Origin: JBBDNV01 sp040877415
GTDB lineage: Bacteria; Planctomycetota; Planctomycetia; Pirellulales; PALSA-1355
DNA: 64,000 nt
Reading direction: 5' to 3'
Assembly: GCA_040877415.1 (NCBI GenBank)
Contig: JBBDNV010000128.1
Coordinates: 14,953-78,952 of the forward strand
The notes beneath the pieces are model-generated. The model saw nothing but the letters and a program-made list of their open reading frames with translations. It had not been told where the DNA came from and did no database searches. Positions within the stretch are counted from its first letter, which is position 1, and the number at the start of each line of letters is the position of its first letter. This document shows positions 45,518 to 57,400 of the stretch, one piece after another. A program made the translations under genes and the position numbers.

Positions 45518-47536
45518 ATGACATGCAAGCGCGTCATGATCGTCGGAGGCGGCCTGGCCGGCCTTTCGGCCGCCATGAAACTGGCAGAGCTGGGCACGAG
45601 CGTCGACCTGATGAGCCTCACGCCGGTCAAACGATCGCACAGCGTCTGCGCCCAAGGCGGCATCAACAGCGTCAACCAGGCCACCCGCGAGCAAGGCGAC
45701 AGCGAATGGCTCCACTTCGACGACACCGTCTATGGCGGCGACTTCCTGCAGCATCAGCCGCCGGTCAAGGAAATGGCCGAGTGGGCCCCCAGGATCATCG
45801 ACCTGATGGACCGCCTGGGCGTGCCTTTCAATCGCACGCCCGAGGGCTTTCGCGATCAGCGGCGTTTCGGCGGCACGCTCTATAGGCGCACCGCGTTTGC
45901 CGGCGCCACCACGGGCCAGCAGTTGCTCTACGCGCTGGACGACCAGGTGCGCCGCTTTTGCGTGGCGGGCAAGGTCAAAATCTACGAAGCGTGGGATTAC
46001 CTCGGTCCGGTGATCGACGCGGGCGGCGTTTGCCGCGGCGTCGTGGGGCAGGATCTCGTGACGATGGAGATTCGCGCCTTCCCGGCCGACGCGGTGGTGA
46101 TCGCGTCGGGCGGCTGCGGGCTGATTTACGGGCGCTCGACGATGTCGATGGTCTGCACCGGCAGCGCCGCCAGCCGCACGTTCCAGGCGGGGGCCAAATA
46201 CGGCAATCCCGAATTCATCCAGGTCCACCCCACGGCCATCCCCGGCGCCGACAAGCTGCGCTTGATGAGCGAAAGCGCCCGCGGCGAGGGCGGACGCCTG
46301 TGGGTGCCGCGCAAACCGCAGGATCCGCGCCCGGCCGCCGAGATTCCTGAAAACGAGCGCTTCTATTTCCTTGAGGAGCGCTATCCGAAGTACGGCAACC
46401 TGGTGCCGCGCGACATCGCCACGCGCGAAATCTTCAACATTTGCAGCGCCGAAGGGCTGAGCGTCGAGAAAGACCGCCTGTGCGTGTACCTCGATCTGAC
46501 GCACATCCCGGCGCGAACGCTCGAGTTGAAGCTCGGCGGCATCCTGGAGATCTACGAAAAATTCCAGGGCGTCGATCCGCGGCGCGTGCCGATGAAAATC
46601 TTCCCCGCCGTGCACTACTCAATGGGCGGGCTGTGGGTCGACTATGAAAAGAGCGCCGGGGGCGGACTGGCCGTCGGCTCGCCGCGCAACCAGCGCACGA
46701 ACATTCCAAACCTGTACGCCATCGGCGAGTGCGACTATCAGTATCACGGCGCCAATCGGCTGGGCGCCAATTCGCTGTTAAGCTGCATCTTCAGCGGATT
46801 GATCGTCGCGCCGGGCATCGTCAACTTGCTCAAAGGGGCGAAGGGCCGGGCGGCCGAACAGCCCGCCGCGCTATTCCAGTCGGCCCGAGCCCGGCATCAG
46901 GCGGCTCACGACCAGTTGCTCGGGCGTCCCTCGGGGGGCGAAAACCCGTACTTGCTGCACCAGGAGCTGGGAGCCGTGATGACCAAGGCCGCCACCGTCG
47001 TGCGTCACAATGACACGCTGCGCGAAGCGCTCGAAAAAGTGAACGACATGGCCGTGCGCGTGAAGCGCTCGTCGCTTTCCGACACCGGCAACTGGACGAA
47101 CCAGAACGTCGTGTTCACCAAGTCGCTGGCCGACATGTTTCCGCTGGCCAAGGCGATCCTGGCCGGCGCGATTGCCCGCGACGAGTGCCGCGGCGCGCAT
47201 TATAAGCCCGAGTTCGCCATGCCGGGCCTGGAGGCGACCGATCCGGCCGACCGGCGCCGCGCCGCCGAACGTTGGTGCGACCGGTTCGAAGCCAACACGG
47301 CCCGCTGGCTGAAAACGACGATCGCCACGCCGGGGGCCGACGGCGAGCCCGTGTTGAGCTACGAAGAGGTCGACCTTTCGCTCATTCCGCCGCGGCCGCG
47401 CCTTTACGGCCTGGCGGGCGCCGAAATCATCGAGGAAGTCTGGAAGCTGCGCCAAGCCGGCAGGCTGGCCGGCGCGAGGGGAGATTCAAGCGGGCCGCAA
47501 AAAACGCCCGCCGACAGGCCGGCGACGGTGCGCTAA
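45518..47536 (+). CDS. sdhA: Succinate dehydrogenase flavoprotein subunit
   Basis: About 672 residues. The FAD-binding fold is VMIVGGGLAGLSAAMKLAE. The His that covalently binds FAD is in RSHSVCAQGGINS, and the active-site region is FIQVHPTAIPG with ESARGEGGRLW. The C-terminal flavin/cap segment GANRLGANSLLSC is present. The ATG at 45518 follows GGAG by 12 bases; a GTG at 45500 is an alternative overlapping sdhC. It forms one operon with sdhC upstream and sdhB 7 bases downstream. It catalyses succinate oxidation to fumarate in the TCA cycle. Confidence 0.96.
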   Translation: MTCKRVMIVGGGLAGLSAAMKLAELGTSVDLMSLTPVKRSHSVCAQGGINSVNQATREQGDSEWLHFDDTVYGGDFLQHQPPVKEMAEWAPRIIDLMDRLGVPFNRTPEGFRDQRRFGGTLYRRTAFAGATTGQQLLYALDDQVRRFCVAGKVKIYEAWDYLGPVIDAGGVCRGVVGQDLVTMEIRAFPADAVVIASGGCGLIYGRSTMSMVCTGSAASRTFQAGAKYGNPEFIQVHPTAIPGADKLRLMSESARGEGGRLWVPRKPQDPRPAAEIPENERFYFLEERYPKYGNLVPRDIATREIFNICSAEGLSVEKDRLCVYLDLTHIPARTLELKLGGILEIYEKFQGVDPRRVPMKIFPAVHYSMGGLWVDYEKSAGGGLAVGSPRNQRTNIPNLYAIGECDYQYHGANRLGANSLLSCIFSGLIVAPGIVNLLKGAKGRAAEQPAALFQSARARHQAAHDQLLGRPSGGENPYLLHQELGAVMTKAATVVRHNDTLREALEKVNDMAVRVKRSSLSDTGNWTNQNVVFTKSLADMFPLAKAILAGAIARDECRGAHYKPEFAMPGLEATDPADRRRAAERWCDRFEANTARWLKTTIATPGADGEPVLSYEEVDLSLIPPRPRLYGLAGAEIIEEVWKLRQAGRLAGARGDSSGPQKTPADRPATVR

Positions 47537-47542
47537 CACACA

Positions 47543-48400
47543 ATGAGCAATTCTCAACCAAACGAGCACGCGCAGGCCCGGCGAACCTTCGAAGTGCGCG
47601 TTCTGCGCCAGGACGATCCGGGCTCGCCCAGCTATTGGGAACGCCATCGCGTCGAGCACGAGCCCGACATGAACGTCACCAGCGTGCTCGAGCGCATCGC
47701 CGCGGTGGCCGAAACGATCGACGGGCTGAAGGTGGCGCCGGTCGCTTACGAGGCGAACTGTCTGGAAGAAGTTTGCGGAGCCTGCACCATGATCGTCAAC
47801 GGCCGCGTGCGGCAGGCCTGCTCGGCGCTGGTCGACAAGCTGTTGGCTGAGCAGCCCCAGGAGATCGAGCTAGAGCCGATGGCCAAGTTCCCCGTGATCC
47901 GCGATCTCGTCGTCGATCGCCGGCGGCTGTTTCGCGCGTTGGAAAAGGTGAACGCCTGGCTGCCGGTCGACGGTTATTACGACATGGGCCCGGGCGAGCG
48001 CCAATCGCAGGACGAGCAAGAGCGGGCTTACCCGCTTAGCCAGTGCATGAGCTGCGGCTGTTGTCTGGATGCCTGTCCGCAGTACGCGCGGATCGAAGTC
48101 GCGCGCCGCGAAGGCGAGACCGGCGAGCCGTTCGCGGCCCGCGAGAATGCCACGTTCGACTTGCATTTCATCGGAGCGCACGCCATCAGCCAGGCGATTT
48201 ATTACAACTCGCATCCGACCGGCAAGCTGAACGCCGGCCCTCGGGTCGACGCCCTGATGGCCCCCGGCGGGATCCAGGTTTGCGGCAACGCGCAGAACTG
48301 CGTGGCCGTGTGCCCCAAGGAGATTCCGCTGACCACCTCCATCGGCCGCGCCGGCCGCGAGACGACCAAGCGGATGTTTACGAAGTGGTTCGACCGATAG
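47543..48400 (+). CDS. sdhB: Succinate dehydrogenase iron-sulphur subunit
   Basis: A 285-residue protein. The 2Fe-2S cluster site is CLEEVCGACTM, the 4Fe-4S site CMSCGCCLDACP, and the 3Fe-4S region CGNAQNCVAVCPKEIPL. These are the three clusters that pass electrons from the flavin to the quinone. The N-terminal extension before residue 20 is typical of the longer SdhB type. It starts 7 bases after the sdhA stop, so translation is coupled, and it completes the sdhCAB operon. Confidence 0.96.
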   Translation: MSNSQPNEHAQARRTFEVRVLRQDDPGSPSYWERHRVEHEPDMNVTSVLERIAAVAETIDGLKVAPVAYEANCLEEVCGACTMIVNGRVRQACSALVDKLLAEQPQEIELEPMAKFPVIRDLVVDRRRLFRALEKVNAWLPVDGYYDMGPGERQSQDEQERAYPLSQCMSCGCCLDACPQYARIEVARREGETGEPFAARENATFDLHFIGAHAISQAIYYNSHPTGKLNAGPRVDALMAPGGIQVCGNAQNCVAVCPKEIPLTTSIGRAGRETTKRMFTKWFDR

Positions 48401-48436
48401 GTCGGCGAGCTGTTGCTACGCGGCCGGCGCCGGCCG

Positions 48437-49240
48437 TTACAGAAAATACCAGTCGCCGCTGAGCACGACCCAGATTCCCAACAGCAGATTCGTCACCGCG
48501 TGGGCCACGACGCAGTCCCAGATGCTTCGGGTCTGGTACATCAGCCAGGTGACCAGCGTAAACCAGACGGCCGCCGCGAACAGTTCGGCCGGATGCATGA
48601 GCACCGGAACCAGCGTGCCGGCGGCAATGGCGGCGGGCGTGAGCGTGCCGAAGGGGACTTTCCACCAGTCGGCGCCGATGACGAAGCGCATCACGAAGGC
48701 GCGTATGAAAAACTCCTCGACAAACGGCACCACCGCCACCAGGCCCCAGAACCGTACGGCCAGAAACCCATAGGCCCAAAGCGGCCGATCCGATAATTCC
48801 TCGAAGGGATTAAACGCGCTGCGCGTGCCCAGACCCAAAAGCGACTCCAGGCCCAACGGCCCCAGCAGCGTCGATTCCAATTCCAGCTTGCAGATGCCGA
48901 TCCACAACAGCACTCCCACGGCGCCCACGAAGGGCGCCAAGAGCGTCACGCGAAACGGAAACTGCCGATAGCCGGGCCAGACCGCACCAATCGCGGCCAT
49001 CGTCAAGAGAATCTTGACGGTGTAGACCACCGGATACGCCGAATACTCGATGACGAATCCCAACAGCCGAAACGGCTTTTCCTCGGTCGGCTCAAAGGCC
49101 CCGCACAGCATGTACACGGCAAACGGCAACACCAGCGGAATCCACGGATAGCGCGCCGGCCACTCGGAATCGCCGGGCTGCGCGCTCGTTAGCGGCTTGT
49201 TAGCCCCCGAGGTATCGCCGTTTTGCACGTGTCTGGCCAT
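48437..49240 (-). CDS. CPBP-family intramembrane metalloprotease (CAAX protease-like)
   Basis: A 267-residue polytopic membrane protein with about seven helices. The CPBP/ABI motifs are visible: EEFFIRAFVMR (motif 1 with Glu-Glu), LMHPAELFAA (motif 2 with His), and HAVTNLLLG (motif 3 with His). This protein resembles the PEP-CTERM/exosortase-associated CAAX-protease subgroup, but no exosortase is nearby. It starts leftward from 49240, divergent from fusA. The role may be processing of membrane or surface proteins. Confidence 0.88.
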   Translation of the reverse strand: MARHVQNGDTSGANKPLTSAQPGDSEWPARYPWIPLVLPFAVYMLCGAFEPTEEKPFRLLGFVIEYSAYPVVYTVKILLTMAAIGAVWPGYRQFPFRVTLLAPFVGAVGVLLWIGICKLELESTLLGPLGLESLLGLGTRSAFNPFEELSDRPLWAYGFLAVRFWGLVAVVPFVEEFFIRAFVMRFVIGADWWKVPFGTLTPAAIAAGTLVPVLMHPAELFAAAVWFTLVTWLMYQTRSIWDCVVAHAVTNLLLGIWVVLSGDWYFL

Positions 49241-49572
49241 TGGTGTGAAAAGCTAATTTCGCCAATGAGATATGTCGAACTGACAGCGGGTCGCTCGCGG
49301 CCGTCCGGGCGAACCGAAGGGTCAGGAATCGGGTCGTTTTTCACGCCGCCACGGGGCCGTTTGACTAGTTTTGCTATATGCCGCCGGCCGATCCCTGCGT
49401 AATATATTTAGTCTACGCTGCCCAGTACAGCCAACTCCCCCTGGCAACGCCTAGGCGGACAATCGGGACCGCCCCGGCGGTATGGTTCCCTTGAGCGATT
49501 GACGCGGCTGGCACACCTTTTGCGCCGGCCTGTTCGACGGTCTCTTTTGACGGTGAGGCGCCGAGGTTCCCC
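49241..49572. other. Intergenic region upstream of EF-G
   Basis: The 332-base gap separates the leftward protease gene from the EF-G gene. Besides the sigma-54 site at 49509-49523 I see no gene or strong hairpin. Confidence 0.5.
49509..49523 (+). promoter_or_regulatory. Sigma-54 (-24/-12) promoter
   Basis: TGGCACACCTTTTGC fits the sigma-54 consensus TGGCAC-N5-TTGC, with the essential GG (49510-49511) and GC (49522-49523) ten bases apart. Transcription would start near 49535, leaving a 38-base leader before the EF-G start. No upstream activator site was identified by eye. Confidence 0.55.
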
Positions 49573-51660
<2,088 letters not shown>

Positions 51661-51676
51661 CGCCCGTTTCCAGTCG

Positions 51677-51706
51677 GCCCAGGGAAGGCCTTCCCTGGGC
51701 TTTTTT
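51677..51706 (+). terminator. Rho-independent terminator of fusA
   Basis: GCCCAGGGAAGG (51677-51688) pairs with CCTTCCCTGGGC (51689-51700) as a perfect 12-bp palindrome, followed by TTTTTT. A loop must open in the centre. Confidence 0.9.
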
Positions 51707-51728
51707 ATGCGCGCGCTGTTTTTTGACC

Positions 51729-51760
51729 GGTGCCACGGGTGGCTCGTCCACCCGTGGTGC
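51729..51760. repeat. GTGCCACGGGTGG palindrome, copy 2
   Basis: The arms CCACGGGTGG and CCACCCGTGG pair perfectly around a five-base loop. It is 24 bases from the end of the DUF421 gene and faces the opposite orientation to the copy at 52392. Confidence 0.6.
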
Positions 51761-51783
51761 GTGCAACCCCCGCTCGCGAGCGC

Positions 51784-52359
51784 TCACGCGCGTCCGGCCA
51801 GCGCCCGTTCGACGTCGGCCAGTTGACGGCTGATCGCGTCGAGGCGGCTCGTCAACTCGCCGCGGAGCACCTCAGCCGGCGGGGGCTCTTTGCCCACGAA
51901 CGAAATCACGCCGCTCGGCTCGAGCACAGCCTTGTCGATCTCGTCGAGCGAGGCGAAACCCTGCCGGTGAGCGGCAATCTCCAGTTCGAATTTCGTGATC
52001 AGCTCGCGCTGCATTCGATCGCGCTGCATGGTGCCGTGCTGCACCAGCGGCGTCGGCTCGCCTTCCACCAGCCGGTCGAACCTCGGATGCGCAAACAGAT
52101 ACCGCACGACGGCGTAGTTGAGCGCCAACAGCGTGGCGGCCCCGATCAAACCGCCGGTCACGCTGTTGTCGTTGCCGATGATCGCGTTTTGCACCGTGTT
52201 GGCGATCACGAGCAGCACGACCAGGTCCATGGCGTTCAACTGCGCCAGCTCGCGCTTACCCGCCAGCCGGAACCCGACAATTAGAAACGCGTACACAATC
52301 ACCGGCCGGATGATTTTTTCCAGCATGCTCAGGTCGAGATCGAACATATTGGCCCACAT
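51784..52359 (-). CDS. DUF421/YetF-like membrane protein
   Basis: A 191-residue protein with three N-terminal transmembrane helices (IIRPVIVYAFLIVGFRLAG, DLVVLLVIANTVQNAI, GGLIGAATLLALNYAVVRYLF). The DUF421 signature GFRLAGKRELAQLNAMDLVVLLVIANTVQ is clear. A cytoplasmic domain follows (DRLVEGEPTPLVQHGTMQRDRMQRELIT) and a helical C-terminus. YetF-like proteins function in spore germination or membrane stability in Bacillus, but here the role is unknown. Palindromes in opposite orientation flank the gene at both ends. Confidence 0.93.
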   Translation of the reverse strand: MWANMFDLDLSMLEKIIRPVIVYAFLIVGFRLAGKRELAQLNAMDLVVLLVIANTVQNAIIGNDNSVTGGLIGAATLLALNYAVVRYLFAHPRFDRLVEGEPTPLVQHGTMQRDRMQRELITKFELEIAAHRQGFASLDEIDKAVLEPSGVISFVGKEPPPAEVLRGELTSRLDAISRQLADVERALAGRA

Positions 52360-52391
52360 GGTTGCTGCCTTTCCTTTCGATTGAGGGGCAT

Positions 52392-52421
52392 TGCACGGGT
52401 GGACGAGCCACCCGTGGCACC
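52392..52421. repeat. GTGCCACGGGTGG palindrome, copy 3 (inverted)
   Basis: TGCACGGGTGGACGAGCC with the following ACCCGTGGCACC is the reverse complement of the copy at 51729. It lies 33 bases before the DUF421 start codon. Confidence 0.6.
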
Positions 52422-52425
52422 GTGG

Positions 52426-53556
<1,131 letters not shown>

Positions 53557-54072
53557 GGGCGTTGGGCAGCCGGTCGAAATGGTAAAGGTCAGTTGCTAGC
53601 AGGCCCCACGCACGCCGCATAGTTTACCGAGAACGTACACGTGGACCACCGCGACTCGAAGCGAACCCGTTCCTCGCAATCCCGGCGGAACCTGGGAAAA
53701 CTTGACCGCATCTGCCGGTTTTGTCACGACCCGATTTCCTTTTGCAGCGGCCGGGGCGTTGGGTCGATGACTGTTGTGCGGGCTGTTCGCCTGGTGAGGT
53801 TCGAACCGATTAAAGTCGACTCATCGCACCAGGCACGATGTGCCGCGGGCAATCCGACTCGGAGCTTGCGGCGCGCAACGTCCCGCAAGCGGTACCACAG
53901 ACTCCGCGTTCCTCGACAGTCGCGCTCGAGCCGGCCGGCTAGCGTCCTATCAAGACTTCCGCAACGTCACCACTCCTCGCCAAGACTCCCACCCCGGCCG
54001 CGTCTGAGCTCCCCACTCAGGCGCGGCTATTTTTTGCGCGCTAAGGGTGGCTCGCAAGCGGGCCGTTTCGCG
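53557..54072. other. Gene-less stretch, candidate non-coding RNA locus
   Basis: The 516-base gap has no credible protein gene on either strand. It contains a GCCTGGTG/CACCAGGC hairpin (53789-53834), a CTTGCGG/CCGCAAG hairpin near 53870, and a plus-strand terminator at 53997-54035. That terminator has no upstream plus-strand gene, which suggests an independent plus-strand RNA of up to 400 bases. RNase P, tmRNA, SRP and 6S RNA landmarks were looked for and not seen. Confidence 0.4.
53997..54035 (+). terminator. Orphan Rho-independent terminator
   Basis: GCCGCGTCTGAG (53997-54008) pairs with CTCAGGCGCGGC (54016-54027) with one T-G mismatch, and TATTTTTT follows. On the minus strand no U-tract follows the stem, so it serves plus-strand transcription. 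No plus-strand gene lies upstream within the gap. Confidence 0.75.
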
Positions 54073-55599
54073 TCACACCGGCCGCACCCGTCGCTTGCGG
54101 AACACTTCCTTGAGAGACGCGCGGTTTGCACCGCCGTTGAGGTTCTCATCGGCGTCGAGAATGGCGCGTGCGCCCCGGGGAAACGTGGTGAATCCGTCGA
54201 GCTGGAAGTGGCTTTCCAGGATGAGGCGGTCGGCTTCCTCGCGCCCCATCTTCCCGCGCACGTCCCATAGCGTTGCGGACCAGATCTCGCCGTTGTCGTG
54301 CTCGTCGTCACCCTCGATGAAATCGTCATAGGTCCAGTCCTCGTCGACGCGCCGAAGCCCGGGAGGATCGAGCCCTCTTTCCAGGCCGATCAGCAGCCCA
54401 TCCCACGTCATCACGGTTGACCTGTATCGCGCGGGCTTGGTTTCGGCGAAGAAGCTGGCGGCGAAATAGTCGCCAAAGCCCTCGCCCATTGCCGCCGCCT
54501 CTTCCGACTGGCCAAAGTCCGGGACGATCGCGTCCTGGATCGCATGCCCGAATTCGTGGAGGATCGTTTCACCGTCTTCGGCGTCGTCGATCGCGCCGAT
54601 GCCAAACGTCAGGAGCTTTTCCGCCGGGCTGTACCAGGAGTTGTCCTCGCGGGTCCCATTGACGTCGACGCGGACGGGCGCGCCAAAAATCGCCCGCGAG
54701 CCGCGAAAGCCGAGGCGCTCGATGTAACGGATGGCCCGGTCGATGTGATGGTAGACCATCACTTCCTCGAACCCCTTCTCCCTGGAAGTAAAAAGGAAGC
54801 TGCGGTCACGGCGCCGCACCCGCCTGCCCGCGCGGGTCGGCTGCGTAGTGACCCACTTGCCTTCGAGGCGCCCGTTGGTTTTGAGATCGCGCAGCGTGAC
54901 GGTCGCATAGGCCGGCGCGGGCGGTATCCGGTGGTTTCCTTTGGCCGTCAGCAGGGCGTCGTGGTCACCCAGGGCCGTCACCGGACTGGGGTCGAAGACA
55001 CGACCCCGACCGGTCGCCTTCGAGAGATTGTCATAGCGACTCAAGAACCCGCCGGTCCGCGCATTGATGTACACAATCCACTCCTCGCGAGGACTCGTTC
55101 GAGCGAGTCGTATGCGCCAGGCCGGAACGAGACGCTCTTCCTTCGGGAACCACAGTTCCTCTGTGCCTTGCTCGGTTGCTCGGCGTCCCGCGCTCGGCAA
55201 CCTGCGCCGCGCGCGGCGCACGGCTTCGTTGACGCCCAAGCGGAACTCCGCTTTGCTCGGCAGCAGCGGCCGCGGCACCGCGCGGTTTTTCGCCAGGTAG
55301 ATCTGCCCTCGATTGCCAACGTGGACGGTGACGTACGCCCGATGGACCCGACGCCCGGCGTGCATCTGCTGCCAAATGACGTGCCTGGCGCCGAGACTCA
55401 AAATCGTCTTCTGATGCACCAGCTCGCCGAGGTCCGACTCGAGGCCGAGCAACGCCGAATTGGCGATTAGAAACTCCTTCGCGATTCCCTCCGGCCGACC
55501 TTTTTGGCGCGACGTCCGAAACCCCCAAAGCTCCTTCGGGGTCCCATAGAACTCTCCCGGCTCCGTACGATAGGCCCCCTTTTCCAGCGGCTTCATCAC
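54073..55599 (-). CDS. M36-like (fungalysin/thermolysin-related) metalloprotease
   Basis: A 508-residue protein. Residues about 1-200 are FTP/PepSY-like prodomain regions (HVIWQQMHAGRRVHRAYVTVHVGNRGQIYL). The catalytic zinc site is ETILHEFGHAIQDA (HEFGH) with the third ligand Glu in GEGFGDYFAAS. This arrangement matches the fungalysin/M36 group, which also carry an FTP prodomain. There is no obvious signal peptide at the first ATG, so export is not shown by sequence. The protein probably self-processes its prodomain. The end of the gene faces the orphan terminator. Confidence 0.85.
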   Translation of the reverse strand: MMKPLEKGAYRTEPGEFYGTPKELWGFRTSRQKGRPEGIAKEFLIANSALLGLESDLGELVHQKTILSLGARHVIWQQMHAGRRVHRAYVTVHVGNRGQIYLAKNRAVPRPLLPSKAEFRLGVNEAVRRARRRLPSAGRRATEQGTEELWFPKEERLVPAWRIRLARTSPREEWIVYINARTGGFLSRYDNLSKATGRGRVFDPSPVTALGDHDALLTAKGNHRIPPAPAYATVTLRDLKTNGRLEGKWVTTQPTRAGRRVRRRDRSFLFTSREKGFEEVMVYHHIDRAIRYIERLGFRGSRAIFGAPVRVDVNGTREDNSWYSPAEKLLTFGIGAIDDAEDGETILHEFGHAIQDAIVPDFGQSEEAAAMGEGFGDYFAASFFAETKPARYRSTVMTWDGLLIGLERGLDPPGLRRVDEDWTYDDFIEGDDEHDNGEIWSATLWDVRGKMGREEADRLILESHFQLDGFTTFPRGARAILDADENLNGGANRASLKEVFRKRRVRPV

Positions 55600-55986
55600 A
55601 GGGCTCCTGGGTAACGGGCTTTGATTTTTTTACACCGCCGATCATCGACGTTTCGCTGGCGTGGTTCCGTCGCACGCTGCGGACAGGCGCAGGGCGCCGA
55701 TTATCTCAGCTTTCGGCGTGCTTCGCGACGCCCGACGGCCAGCCTCAAACGGGGGTCGTTTCTCGGCGCCGTAGCCGCCGCCGAGCGGCTACTGGGAAGG
55801 CGCGATTGCGGGCCCGTCGCGGAGGTGCGATTTTGGCCGTGTTTTTGGGGCTTTTTTCGGCGCCAGCCGGCGGCCGGGAACCCTCCTTGACCACCTCCCC
55901 CGGCGGCCCGGAAAAGGGTACAATTCACGCTGCTCGATTGACCGATTTTTGGCTTAAACGGCACCCTCTTGTTGGACGGAACCACA
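55600..55986. other. Upstream region of dnaA
   Basis: The 387-base gap separates the leftward metalloprotease from dnaA. A TACAAT at about 55919-55924 could be a -10 element for dnaA; a -35 at proper distance was not seen. No clear DnaA boxes were found. No gene is credible here. Confidence 0.35.
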
Positions 55987-57057
55987 GTGGTTAACGGCGT
56001 CTTGACGATCCCCTTATCGGGGATAAGTTTCGGCTCGTCGCAGGCGGCCGATGCGCGCGCGATCCGCTTGTCGCAGTTCGTCGCCGGACCGGAAAACGCG
56101 CTTGTAGCCGCCGCGCTTGGCCCCTTTCTCGATTCAAGGGCGACCTGCTACAGCCCGCTTGTGTTGTGCGGCCCGCACGGCAGCGGAAAGTCGCACCTGG
56201 CGTGTGGTTTGGCCGATTGGTGGCGCCGGCATTTCCCCGACGCTTCGCTCGTGTGCCTCACTGGCTCGGAGTTTGCCCGGGAGCATACGGCCGCGATGGC
56301 CGAAGGCCGACTGGAAGCGTGGCGCGCGGAAGTGCGCGGGGCGGGGTTATTCGTCCTCGACGATCTCGGCGAGTTGGTCGACAAGCGCTCGGCGCAGCGG
56401 GAACTGCTGCACGCGCTGGATGCGTTGTCCGACAGCGGGGGGCTGGTGGTCGTGACGGCTCGAACGTTGCCGGGCCATTGGCCCGTTTTGCTGCCGGCGC
56501 TCGGCGGGCGTTTGTCGGCCGGATTGGCGGTGTCGCTGGCGTTTCCGGCGCGTCCCGCGCGGCGAGTCCTTCTTCAGCAGCTCGCGGCGGGGCGGGGCGT
56601 TTCGCTGCGACCCGAAGCGCTCGACGGCCTGGCCGCCGGGCTCGAGGGTGGCGTGCCGACGTTGATTTCGGCGATTCTCGAATTGGAACTGGCCGCTTGC
56701 GCCCAAGGACAGTCGATCGATTCCGAGCGCGTACGGCAATTCGTTTCCGAGCGGGACGGCGCCGCAAAGCCCACGCTGCGCCAGATCGCCGGGCTGACGG
56801 CGAAGTACTTCGGCTTGAAAGTTTCGGAGCTAAAAGGCCCGGCGCGGCGAAGGTCGCTGGCCGCCGGCCGCGGAGTGGCCATGTACCTGGCGCGGCAATT
56901 GACCAACAGCAGCCTGGGCCAAATCGGCAGCTATTTCGGTGGTCGCGACCACACGACCGTCCTGTACGGGTGCCGCCGGACCGAAAAGCTCTTACACCGC
57001 GATCGGGCGACCCGGCAGGCCGTCACCGAATTGAAAAAACTGCTGGCGTCCTCATGA
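55987..57057 (+). CDS. dnaA: Replication initiator DnaA, lacking domain I
   Basis: About 356 residues from a GTG at 55987; a TTG at 55969 is an alternative. Domain III has Walker A GPHGSGKSHL (Lys68), Walker B LFVLDDLGE and ARTLPG. Domain IV has the DNA-binding signature GRDHTTVLYGCRR and SLGQIGSYFG. Canonical DnaA has about 450 residues with an N-terminal domain I and linker; here only a short N-terminus precedes the ATPase. Gene order dnaA-dnaN-dciA-gyrB identifies it as the initiator rather than a Hda-type paralogue. It would open oriC and load the helicase. Confidence 0.92.
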   Translation: MVNGVLTIPLSGISFGSSQAADARAIRLSQFVAGPENALVAAALGPFLDSRATCYSPLVLCGPHGSGKSHLACGLADWWRRHFPDASLVCLTGSEFAREHTAAMAEGRLEAWRAEVRGAGLFVLDDLGELVDKRSAQRELLHALDALSDSGGLVVVTARTLPGHWPVLLPALGGRLSAGLAVSLAFPARPARRVLLQQLAAGRGVSLRPEALDGLAAGLEGGVPTLISAILELELAACAQGQSIDSERVRQFVSERDGAAKPTLRQIAGLTAKYFGLKVSELKGPARRRSLAAGRGVAMYLARQLTNSSLGQIGSYFGGRDHTTVLYGCRRTEKLLHRDRATRQAVTELKKLLASS

Positions 57058-57400
57058 CGGGGCAAGGTGAACGAATTGTCGTTGCGTTGTTCGATCCACC
57101 ATCGACCCACCAACGTCCACCGACACGACGCGCAGACCCCGGCTCAAAGGACATGACGACAACGGCAGACTGCCGACCGAGGCCCAACACGATGGCGACA
57201 GGTTACTCACCACGCTCGGGCGGCCGCGAGCCGTTCGCAAGTCGTGACGGCGCGGTGCTTAGCGTTGGGCCGCGACGCTGCTTTCGACAGCCGGGTAGCG
57301 CCGTATTACTATTACTTCTGAATACTCAAATATTGAAGAAGAACCAGGCATCATCCGCGTCGAAGCACTCGCACCGTCGAGTCGAAGAAAGGCACCTGGC
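57058..57400. other. Putative replication origin between dnaA and dnaN
   Basis: The 343-base gap between dnaA and dnaN holds an AT-rich island at 57299-57345 (TATTACTATTACTTCTGAAT and following), unusual in this GC-rich window, which fits a DNA-unwinding element. Three CCACC-ended repeats at 57091-57122 (GATCCACC, GACCCACC, CGTCCACC) are spaced 10-11 bases apart and could be divergent DnaA boxes. Canonical TTATCCACA boxes were not seen. The position is typical for oriC but activity is unproven. Confidence 0.45.

Noticed and set aside
53800..53815. GGTTCGAACC as a T-loop of a tRNA or tmRNA
   Set aside because: It is simply a palindrome. No acceptor stem, anticodon arm or tag reading frame could be fitted around it.
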